A model generated the notes under the pieces. It saw only the letters and a list, made by a program, of their open reading frames with translations, had not been told where the DNA came from and ran no database searches. Positions 1-4,925 of a DNA stretch of 5,888 nt are shown here, piece after piece. Both the position numbers and the translations under genes were made by a program. Each line of letters starts with the position of its first letter. Position 1 is the first letter of the stretch. The stretch comes from Gp6-AA40 sp050742535 (lineage in GTDB: Bacteria; Acidobacteriota; Vicinamibacteria; Vicinamibacterales; UBA2999), in assembly GCA_050742535.1 (NCBI GenBank), contig JBOGIQ010000361.1, forward strand, positions 1 to 5,888, written 5' to 3'.

Positions 1-494
1 TCGTTTTCCATCTTCATCGCCTCGACCACCACGAGAGGCTGCCGCGCCGACACGCTCTCATGAGGTTTGACCAGCACTTTGACAATCCGGCCGGGCATCG
101 GCGCCACGATTGCCCGCGACCCGCTGGCCGCCCCCTGGTCGCCGGCACGTGGCCGCCGCACCGCCTTCGCCGAAGGCCTCGACGAGCCAGGCGCGCGCGT
201 GATCGTCAGCGGGATCGCGACCCCGTTGACGTGGACGATCAGCTCGCCGGCCACGGTGGGCTCGAAAGACACCTCGTAGCTAATCCGGCTGAAGCCGGAC
301 TCCACTGAGTCTGAACCGCGCTGGGCCGGACTGTGGAGTCCGGCATCAGCCGGATTGATCAGCATCGACCACCGCCCCCCGGCTTCGACGAGGCTGACCT
401 CCACCGTGCGGCCGTCGATTTCAGCGATCCACCGGTCGCCCTCACGCCGCAGCGCGATCTGCCGGCGTTCCCCGCCCAGCTCGATCTCGATCAC
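1..494 (-). CDS. Biotin carboxyl carrier protein of an acyl-CoA carboxylase, 3' end cut by window edge
   Basis: This protein carries the biotin that shuttles carboxyl groups from biotin carboxylase to the carboxyltransferase in the cytoplasm. About 164 codons are visible. The C-terminal part is a biotinyl domain: APMPGRIVKVLVKPHESV leads to VVVEAMKMEN, with the biotin-accepting lysine at bases 12-14. Perhaps 25-30 residues are missing beyond the edge. The N-terminal half is beta-rich (VIEIELGGERRQIALRR, then SYEVSFEPTVAGELIVHVNG) and is followed by a basic, Ala/Pro/Ser-rich hinge. I chose GTG at 494 because it overlaps the TGA of the upstream biotin carboxylase gene as GTGA, a typical translational-coupling arrangement. 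An in-frame GTG at 530 is possible; a stop at 539-537 closes the frame. Residues 47-71 are encoded entirely by a palindromic element that preserves frame. The biotinyl motif makes the identity secure; the partner substrate is inferred from neighbours. Confidence 0.9.
   Translation of the reverse strand, partial: MIEIELGGERRQIALRREGDRWIAEIDGRTVEVSLVEAGGRWSMLINPADAGLHSPAQRGSDSVESGFSRISYEVSFEPTVAGELIVHVNGVAIPLTITRAPGSSRPSAKAVRRPRAGDQGAASGSRAIVAPMPGRIVKVLVKPHESVSARQPLVVVEAMKMEN
282..356. repeat. 75-bp palindromic REPIN-like doublet inside the carrier-protein gene
   Basis: Two 24-bp arms (282-305 and 333-356) are inverted copies matching at 23 of 24 positions, separated by a 27-bp spacer. Read outward from the spacer, each arm begins GTGGAGTCCGGC and ends CAGCCGGATT, so each arm is itself a small hairpin (TCCGGC...GCCGGA). 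The unit is exactly 25 codons, begins and ends on codon boundaries of the minus-strand gene, and contains no stop in that frame. The translation runs from NPADAGLH through SPAQRGSDS to VESGFSRI. The arrangement of two head-bearing hairpins in opposite orientation around a spacer resembles a REPIN. That it moved as a unit is inference. Confidence 0.85.
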
Positions 495-2053
495 TCCCGG
501 AGGCTTTCGACCCTCGCCTGCTGCGTCCACGCCGCGTTAGGGAGGGCGGGCCTGACCCCGGGGCCCCCATCGCGCCTGCGCGATGGGGTGGCGTGGCCCG
601 CCCCACTGAGCGACACGTCAGCCAGCGACGTGTAGACTGCGGCGGCGACAAGAGCGACCTCCCGCAGCGACGATTCCGGCGCACAAAACGACGTTCCGCG
701 ACGCTGCTGCAAGAGCGTGTCCAGAAACCCGGTGTGGAACGCGGCATCGAGAAAGACCGGCTGCTCGAGGAGCCAGCGGAAGAACGGGACGGTCGTTCGA
801 ATGCCGCGGACGTCGTATTCGGCAAGCGCCCGGCGCATCCTCGCCACCGCCTGCGGACGGTCCGCCCCCGACGCCACCAGCTTCGAAATCAGCGCGTCAT
901 AGTAGACCGGCACTTCGTCGCCGGCCTCCACACCGCTGTCGTCGCGGATTCCCGGGCCGTCCGGGGTGCGCAGCGCCGTGATCCGGCCGGGCGATGGCAT
1001 GAACCCGGAGTCCGGATCCTCGGCGTAGACGCGGCACTCGATGGCATGGCCGCGGGGCGTCAGCGCGCGGGCCGCATCGATGGTCAGCCGCTCGCCGCGC
1101 GCGATCCGAATCTGCCACTCCACGAGGTCGATTCCGGTGACCGCTTCGGTGACCGGATGCTCGACCTGCAGGCGCGTGTTCATCTCGAGGAAGTAAAACG
1201 TGCCATCGCCGTCGAGCAGAAACTCCACGGTGCCGGCGTTGGTATAGCCGGCGGCCGCGGTAACTGCGGCCGCAGCCGACGCAAGACGGCTTCTCAGATC
1301 GGAATCGACGACCGGCGATGGCGATTCCTCCACAACCTTCTGATGGCGCCGCTGGATCGAGCATTCGCGTTCGACGAACGGGACGACGGTGCCGTGCCGA
1401 TCGGCAAGCACCTGCACCTCGATGTGCCGCGGATGCGCAAGCCGCCGTTCGAGGTAGATCGCCGAGTCACCAAACGCGGCGCGCGCCTCGGATCGAGCCG
1501 CGCGAACGGCGCCTGCCAGCTCGCTGCGTCCGGTGACGACGCGCATGCCCTTGCCGCCGCCACCGGCAACGGCCTTCACCATCACCGGGTAGCCGATGCG
1601 CTCCGCGATCCGCGCGATCTCGTCCTCGGCGGCGTCTTCGCCGAGCGGCGATTCGGTACCGGGAACAACCGTGACGCCGGCGGCGATTGCCGCCTGTCGC
1701 GCGGCGGTCTTGCTGCCCATCAGCGCGATCGCCTCAGGCGACGGACCGATAAAGGTCAGGCGCGCGTCGCGGCACGCCTGCGCGAACTCTTCGTTCTCTG
1801 CCAGGAAGCCGTAGCCAGGGTGCACCGCATCCGCGCCGCTGGCCGTCGCGGCGGCCACGATGCGGTCGATTCGGAGGTAGCTGTCAGCCGGAGGATTGCC
1901 GCCGATGGCGACCGCTTCGTCCGCCATGCGCACGTGGCGCGCCGCGCGATCGCAGTCGGAATAGACCGCCACGGAGGCGATCTGCAGGTCGCGGCACGCA
2001 CGGATAACGCGCACGGCGATCTCGCCGCGGTTGGCGATGAGAATCCTGTGCAA
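491..2053 (-). CDS. accC: Biotin carboxylase subunit of acetyl-/propionyl-CoA carboxylase
   Basis: This enzyme carboxylates the biotin of the carrier protein using ATP and bicarbonate, the first half-reaction of acyl-CoA carboxylases. The 520 residues show the whole family layout: N-terminal biotin-carboxylase domain (RILIANRGEIAVRVIRAC, 3-20; HPGYGFLAEN, 78-87), ATP-grasp glycine loop GGGGKGMR (164-171), ERECSIQRRHQK (228-239), catalytic EMNTRLQVEHPVTE (290-303), and C-terminal domain with CRVYAEDP (340-347), SPGRI (354-358) and YYDALISKL (384-392). Conserved homology ends near residue 450. The tail beyond that is variable and includes a palindrome-encoded stretch at 484-504. The start is TTG: an in-frame TAG lies five codons upstream, and any later start would remove the conserved N-terminus. 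No Shine-Dalgarno sequence is visible. The gene overlaps the carrier gene by 4 bases. The family call is certain; acetyl versus propionyl specificity is not set by this subunit. Confidence 0.96.
   Translation of the reverse strand: MHRILIANRGEIAVRVIRACRDLQIASVAVYSDCDRAARHVRMADEAVAIGGNPPADSYLRIDRIVAAATASGADAVHPGYGFLAENEEFAQACRDARLTFIGPSPEAIALMGSKTAARQAAIAAGVTVVPGTESPLGEDAAEDEIARIAERIGYPVMVKAVAGGGGKGMRVVTGRSELAGAVRAARSEARAAFGDSAIYLERRLAHPRHIEVQVLADRHGTVVPFVERECSIQRRHQKVVEESPSPVVDSDLRSRLASAAAAVTAAAGYTNAGTVEFLLDGDGTFYFLEMNTRLQVEHPVTEAVTGIDLVEWQIRIARGERLTIDAARALTPRGHAIECRVYAEDPDSGFMPSPGRITALRTPDGPGIRDDSGVEAGDEVPVYYDALISKLVASGADRPQAVARMRRALAEYDVRGIRTTVPFFRWLLEQPVFLDAAFHTGFLDTLLQQRRGTSFCAPESSLREVALVAAAVYTSLADVSLSGAGHATPSRRRDGGPGVRPALPNAAWTQQARVESLRE
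544..606. repeat. Nested palindromic element inside the 3' end of the biotin carboxylase gene
   Basis: An outer 9-bp perfect inverted repeat (GGGCGGGCC at 544-552 and GGCCCGCCC at 595-603) encloses an inner 10-bp perfect inverted repeat (CCCCATCGCG at 565-574 and CGCGATGGGG at 579-588) with a 4-base loop. On the minus strand the outer unit reads GTGGGGCGGGCC, then the inner hairpin region, then TCAGGCCCGCCC. Head and stem thus match the other palindromes in the window, with extra DNA lodged in what is normally the TTCA centre. The 60 bp from 544 to 603 keep the reading frame and encode about residues 484-504, between the last alpha-helical stretch and the final AAWTQQARVESLRE segment. Confidence 0.75.
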
Positions 2054-2124
2054 AGTAAAGAAAGTCTAGCATTTACGCCGGTGCGAACAGACTTCGCGGT
2101 CGGTGCGAGCAGGCATCGCCGTTG

Positions 2125-2151
2125 GTAGAGGCCGACCTTCAGGTCGGCCTT
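2125..2151. repeat. Intergenic palindrome after the TIGR03435 gene
   Basis: AGGCCGACCT (2129-2138) and AGGTCGGCCT (2141-2150) form a perfect 10-bp inverted repeat around TC, preceded on the plus strand by GTAG. The hairpin starts 1 base after the stop codon of the minus-strand gene above it and lies about 75 bases before the biotin carboxylase start. No T-run follows on the minus strand (CTACCAACGG), so a classical rho-independent terminator is unlikely. It may still stabilise a 3' end or dampen read-through. Its head and centre match the palindrome at 4895-4919 in the opposite orientation. Confidence 0.8.
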
Positions 2152-2922
2152 TCAGTTCGGCGACGGCCTGGCGACGCTGCGGATGACGTGGACGGGGACG
2201 GGACCCTTGCCGGCCTCGAGCTTGAGGCCGAGATCGCGCTCGATCGCGGTGAAGATCGTCGGGATGTTTGGATCGGGTGGAATACCACCGATCGGATTGT
2301 CGTGGGTCCAGCGGACGCGGAAGTCGTAACTGCCCTTCAGCCCCGTTTCGTCGGTCACCGGGGCACTCAGGTGGCCGCCCAGCACTACGGCCAACTGTCC
2401 CATCGTTGCGTTGTGGCCGGTGAAGTCGTAACTCACAAATCCGTTCTGATCGTAGCGCCCGTTGGTGACGAGCGGCCGCTCATCAGACTTCGCCGGCGGA
2501 TTCACGTTCTGAACGTTTCGCGCAATCAATCGATAAACGGTGCCTGTTCTCGTTTCGCGATCGATCCGCAGCTGAAACCGATCGGCGAGGAGCGACCGGA
2601 GCATCAGCCGCATCTGCTCGAGACCGACTTCGGCGCCGCTTGTCGCCGTCACGTTGAACCGCTCGACGCGCACCCAGTCAGGCCCGCCGATCAATTCGCG
2701 GGGCTGGATGCTGTAGGCCTGTTCGATGAGCTGCCCCAGCGTAAGGTTCGTCCCCACAAAACGATTGGGAAAGAAGCGGAAGTCGATCGCGCCGCCCCCG
2801 CTGGGTCTGATCGAAGCGGCCTCGAACGCCGATGGCGCGGCGGCGCCCGCTGGCGGCTGCTGTGCCGAAGCGGGCGCCACTGACCAGATGATGACGGCGA
2901 CCGTGAGAAAGCCGCGTGGCAC
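2152..2922 (-). CDS. Secreted TIGR03435 / DUF3738 family protein of unknown function
   Basis: The 256-residue protein begins with a hydrophobic signal sequence (GFLTVAVIIWSVAPASA, probable cleavage near residues 20-21), so it is probably exported. The mature part follows the TIGR03435 pattern: FEAASIRPS (33-41), a segment around LGQLIEQAYSIQPRELIGGP (62-81), RFNVTATSG (88-96), MRLMLRSLLADRFQLRIDRETR (104-125), DETGLKGSYDFRVRW (191-205), PTIFTAIERDLGLKLEAGKG (221-240), and VPVHVIRSVARPSPN at the end. The family is typical of Acidobacteriota, often in many copies per genome, and has no established biochemical role. The start is GTG at 2922, 5 bases after the upstream stop codon; I see no clear ribosome-binding site, so it may be translated by coupling. 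It is the last gene of the sigma cassette. The family call rests on recognised motifs; the export inference is strong. Confidence 0.88.
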   Translation of the reverse strand: MPRGFLTVAVIIWSVAPASAQQPPAGAAAPSAFEAASIRPSGGGAIDFRFFPNRFVGTNLTLGQLIEQAYSIQPRELIGGPDWVRVERFNVTATSGAEVGLEQMRLMLRSLLADRFQLRIDRETRTGTVYRLIARNVQNVNPPAKSDERPLVTNGRYDQNGFVSYDFTGHNATMGQLAVVLGGHLSAPVTDETGLKGSYDFRVRWTHDNPIGGIPPDPNIPTIFTAIERDLGLKLEAGKGPVPVHVIRSVARPSPN

Positions 2923-2927
2923 GGCGG

Positions 2928-3563
2928 CTATTTTAGGATCGTTGCGGTCACCTCGATAGTGGTGCGCCGATCGCTCGTCGGGTCCGCCGTCTGAAGAATC
3001 TGCGTCCTGCGGCCATCCTCAAAAACCGAGTTCGAGCTGGCGGTCATCAGGCCAGGCTGGGGTTTGGCGTCCGGCACATACGCCTGATATTCGACATTCA
3101 CGCTGGCACGAACGACCGTGTCGCTGTGCCAGGTCACGTTACGAATGTCGACGTTCAGCGGAACTGGAGTGCCGTCCGGCCGGACACCGGTGCTGCGGAT
3201 GGAGCCGGTGCCACTGTAGTTTGACACTGTAACGGACAGAGCCTTCGTGATCGGCTTGCCACCCGCGGTATCGGTGATCATGATGTCGAATTTCACGTTC
3301 CGCGGAGTGGCCCCGGACACGGGGACGGCGGGCGGGGCCGGGACGGCCTGGGGCGGGACGGCGCCTCTAGCCGGGGCGGCAGGTCGCGCCTGTCCAGGTC
3401 GCGGCGCTGCGGGTGGTGCCGGCGCAGGCTGCGCAGCCGGTGCCGCGGGCGGCGCTTGAGCCGGCCGCGCCGGTGGAGCCACCGGAGCCGGCGGGGGGTT
3501 CTGTGCCCAGACAGGCGTGGCGACGGCCACCGCCAACAACGCGACCAACAGCACCTTCTTCAT
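2928..3563 (-). CDS. Secreted protein with Pro/Ala-rich linker and C-terminal beta-rich domain, function unknown
   Basis: The 211-residue product starts with a clear signal peptide, MKKVLLVALLAVAVATPVWA, with likely cleavage after residue 20. Residues 22 to about 82 are almost entirely Pro and Ala with scattered Gln and Arg, resembling a flexible periplasmic or envelope-spanning linker. Residues 88-211 form a folded-looking, strand-rich domain (NVKFDIMITD; ITKALSVTVSN; IRSTGVRPDG; LNVDIRNVTW; VRASVNVEYQ; TADPTSDRRTTIEVTATILK). I recognise a similar ending in uncharacterised acidobacterial proteins but cannot name a family. The start is ATG 3563: GAGGAG lies 7 bases upstream and the signal peptide begins there. 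A GTG at 3578 overlaps the previous stop but would put five charged or polar residues before it. The position after sigma and membrane genes suggests co-expression with them. Confidence 0.8.
   Translation of the reverse strand: MKKVLLVALLAVAVATPVWAQNPPPAPVAPPARPAQAPPAAPAAQPAPAPPAAPRPGQARPAAPARGAVPPQAVPAPPAVPVSGATPRNVKFDIMITDTAGGKPITKALSVTVSNYSGTGSIRSTGVRPDGTPVPLNVDIRNVTWHSDTVVRASVNVEYQAYVPDAKPQPGLMTASSNSVFEDGRRTQILQTADPTSDRRTTIEVTATILK
3310..3505. repeat. Low-complexity GC-rich tract encoding the Pro/Ala linker
   Basis: This stretch is built from irregular repeats of GCC, CCG and GGC triplets and encodes about 60 residues that are mostly Pro and Ala. It is degenerate at the codon level rather than an exact tandem repeat. 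It produces long spurious reading frames on the other strand. Such tracts tend to vary in length between related strains, which is general knowledge rather than something visible here. Confidence 0.6.
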
Positions 3564-3574
3564 CTCTCGGCTCC

Positions 3575-4129
3575 TCACTCGATACCTCGCAGCGGCTCAA
3601 GCTGCAGCGGCGCGACTTCGATGGGCATAACCCCTGAACTGTCGACGGTGATCGGATTCCCGACGGCGATCTGAACCGGTTCAAGCGGCTCGACCGCGAT
3701 CGGCGAAATCAGCGACTCTTCTTCCTGTGGCGGCGCCGCAACCTCGTCTGCGAGACGGCGCGTCAGGCGGACACCACGAGTATCCGATTCGACGCTCGGA
3801 GCTGGTGGCGCCGGAATCGCCACGCGCTCGATCGTGGGGCGAACGTTGACACGTTCGCCTGCCGGACCTGACAAGGTCCGGCCCACGTCAGGCAACAAGG
3901 TCCGGCCCACGAGAACAGCGGCGATCACGACCGCCGCCGCCACGCCGGCGATTGCCGGCGACAACGACCACGCTGACCGCCGATGCTCGATACGATCCCG
4001 AACCGCGCTGCGCAGCGACGATGACGGCTCCCCGGCCACGATCTGCTGCGCGGCGTGATCGATCAGCGCATCAAGGGGATCACGCCCGTTCGACTCGCGA
4101 TGCTCGCTCAGGGCAGGTTCATTTCGCAT
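3575..4129 (-). CDS. Single-pass membrane protein, putative anti-sigma factor or sigma-linked regulator
   Basis: The N-terminal part (RDPLDALIDHAAQQIVAGEP, then LRSAVRDRIEHRR) is a short charged helical region. It is followed by one transmembrane helix (SPAIAGVAAAVVIAAVLVG), then about 110 residues rich in Pro, Glu and Val that should lie outside the cytoplasmic membrane (IPAPPAPSVESD; EEESLISPIAVEPLEPVQIAVGNPITVD). This layout, immediately after and overlapping an ECF sigma gene, fits a membrane anti-sigma partner. The usual HxxxCxxC zinc-binding anti-sigma motif is absent, so the role is inferred from context and topology. I chose ATG 4129, with GGGG 7 bases upstream and an 11-bp overlap with the sigma gene; ATG 4135 is an equally open start but sits almost on that G-run. 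Just after the helix, VGRTLLPD and VGRTLSGP form a small repeat encoded by a palindromic element. Confidence 0.72.
   Translation of the reverse strand: MRNEPALSEHRESNGRDPLDALIDHAAQQIVAGEPSSSLRSAVRDRIEHRRSAWSLSPAIAGVAAAVVIAAVLVGRTLLPDVGRTLSGPAGERVNVRPTIERVAIPAPPAPSVESDTRGVRLTRRLADEVAAPPQEEESLISPIAVEPLEPVQIAVGNPITVDSSGVMPIEVAPLQLEPLRGIE
3861..3911. repeat. Palindrome with 24-bp-period partial duplication inside the putative anti-sigma gene
   Basis: GCCGGACCT (3861-3869) and AGGTCCGGC (3874-3882) form a perfect 9-bp inverted repeat around GACA. On the minus strand it carries the GTGG head seen in the other elements. The 17-base string ACAAGGTCCGGCCCACG occurs at 3871-3887 and again at 3895-3911, a period of 24 bp or eight codons, which creates VGRTLLPD followed by VGRTLSGP in the protein. 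A smaller inverted repeat, GAACGT and ACGTTC around TGAC, lies next to it at 3841-3856. Confidence 0.75.
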
Positions 4130-4673
4130 CGACATACCCCAGGGCGGCCAGCCTTCCGCGCACCTTCCTGCGCGCCTCCGACACCCGCCATTTGACGGTG
4201 CCGGCGGGAATGCCGAGCATTCGCGCGATCTCCTCGTACTGATACTCGCCGCTCTGGACCAGCAGGAGCGCGTCGCGAAGCTTGGGGCTCAGCGACTGAA
4301 TCGCCCGCACCGCGTGGGCCTGCAGCTCAGCGTTGTTCACGCTCGCGTGCTGATCGCCTGGCGCCGCGGGTTCAGTCACGTCCGCGATCGGCGTCGCCCG
4401 CCGCAGCCAGCCGGCAATGCCGCGGCGCTTCGAGATCGCGCGGTTCCATGCGATCCGTAAAATCCATGTCCGGAAGGAGCTCTCGCCCCGGAACCGTCCG
4501 AGGGCGTTCCAGGCGCGGATGAACGTATCCTGCGCCACCTCCTCTGCGTCCTCCCGCACCCGCAACGCGGCGAGCGCCGCCCGGAATACCGCCGACTGGT
4601 GCCGGACAACGAGCTGGTCGAAGGCGTCAGGGTCGCCCTGCCGAGCCAGCAGGACCAGCTCCTCGTCCGTCAC
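4119..4673 (-). CDS. RNA polymerase sigma factor, ECF (sigma-70 family, RpoE-like)
   Basis: This is a two-domain ECF sigma factor that would direct RNA polymerase to a specific promoter set. From GTG 4673 the product is 184 residues, normal for the family. The sigma-2 domain (about 18-84) includes FDQLVVRHQSAVFRAAL, the core-binding stretch EDAEEVAQDTFIRAW and the promoter-melting stretch FRGESSFRTWILRIAWNRA. The sigma-4 domain (about 123-172) includes IQSLSPKLRDALLLVQ and the helix-turn-helix YEEIARMLGIPAGTVKWRVS. I prefer GTG 4673 because homology begins at VTDEELVLLARQGD. The frame stays open to an ATG at 4784, but that extension crosses a 7-bp G-rich repeat and looks like untranslated leader. 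The putative anti-sigma gene overlaps its 3' end. The 252 bases upstream hold the G-run repeat and a palindrome; no convincing promoter could be picked. Confidence 0.9.
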   Translation of the reverse strand: MTDEELVLLARQGDPDAFDQLVVRHQSAVFRAALAALRVREDAEEVAQDTFIRAWNALGRFRGESSFRTWILRIAWNRAISKRRGIAGWLRRATPIADVTEPAAPGDQHASVNNAELQAHAVRAIQSLSPKLRDALLLVQSGEYQYEEIARMLGIPAGTVKWRVSEARRKVRGRLAALGYVDAK

Positions 4674-4728
4674 ACGTTCTATGGACCTCGCCGCCGTGCG
4701 GATAGTTGGGTTGGCCGGGCGCGCAGGG

Positions 4729-4758
4729 AACTCCCAACTCCCGATTCCCAACTCCCAA
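4729..4758 (-). repeat. Four-unit 7-bp tandem repeat with G-quadruplex potential, upstream of the sigma gene
   Basis: On the minus strand the units read TTGGGAG, TTGGGAA, TCGGGAG, TTGGGAG, followed by TT. This gives four GGG runs separated by three 4-base loops, which fits the standard G-quadruplex pattern. It lies on the non-template strand, 56-85 bases upstream of the preferred sigma start, so the RNA leader would carry the G-runs. A quadruplex is only a sequence prediction. If translation began at ATG 4784 the repeat would encode WELGIGSWEF. Confidence 0.7.
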
Positions 4759-4894
4759 TGCGTGACGTCGGAATGTGCGGCCATCGTTGGGTGTGAGCAC
4801 GAACTTTAGCGCGACTCGGCGGGCAGCGCTTCAACCGGCTGCTTCACCGTCAGCAGACACTCAATAGACCGCCGTGCTGGCGCGTGAGTTGGGT

Positions 4895-4919
4895 GGGTCC
4901 GCCTGAAGGCGGACCCTAC
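4895..4919. repeat. Intergenic palindrome after the carboxyltransferase gene
   Basis: GGGTCCGCCT (4895-4904) and AGGCGGACCC (4907-4916) form a perfect 10-bp inverted repeat around GA. On the minus strand it reads GTAGGGTCCGCCTTCAGG and onward, with the GTAG head at the high-coordinate end. It begins 9 bases after the TAA of the carboxyltransferase gene. No T-run follows on the minus strand (ACCCAACTC), so I do not call it a rho-independent terminator, although it could protect an mRNA 3' end. Confidence 0.8.
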
Positions 4920-4925
4920 GACGGC

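Noticed and set aside
544..606. CRISPR-like or attachment-site structure
   Set aside because: There are no regularly spaced direct repeats with unique spacers. The structure is a pair of nested inverted repeats within coding sequence.
593..2128. Plus-strand open frame of 511 codons opposite the biotin carboxylase gene
   Set aside because: It mirrors accC in a high-GC genome. Its translation is Arg/His/Asp-rich with no family motif, while the minus strand carries every biotin carboxylase motif.
2129..2150. Rho-independent terminator
   Set aside because: The hairpin is strong, but the minus strand continues with CTACCAACGG and has no T-run. The same palindrome type occurs inside genes.
2122..2883. 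Plus-strand 253-codon frame opposite the TIGR03435 gene
   Set aside because: It begins in a palindrome and shows no recognisable motif, whereas the minus strand gives a signal peptide and family motifs.
4674..4784. N-terminal extension of the sigma factor from ATG 4784
   Set aside because: The 37 extra residues include a 7-bp-repeat-encoded stretch and have no counterpart in ECF sigma factors. No ribosome-binding site precedes the ATG.
4804..4840. Sigma-70-like promoter before the ECF sigma gene (TTGAAG and GCTAAA about 18 bases apart on the minus strand)
   Set aside because: The -10 box matches the consensus at only about three of six positions, and no transcription data are available. Chance occurrence is likely.
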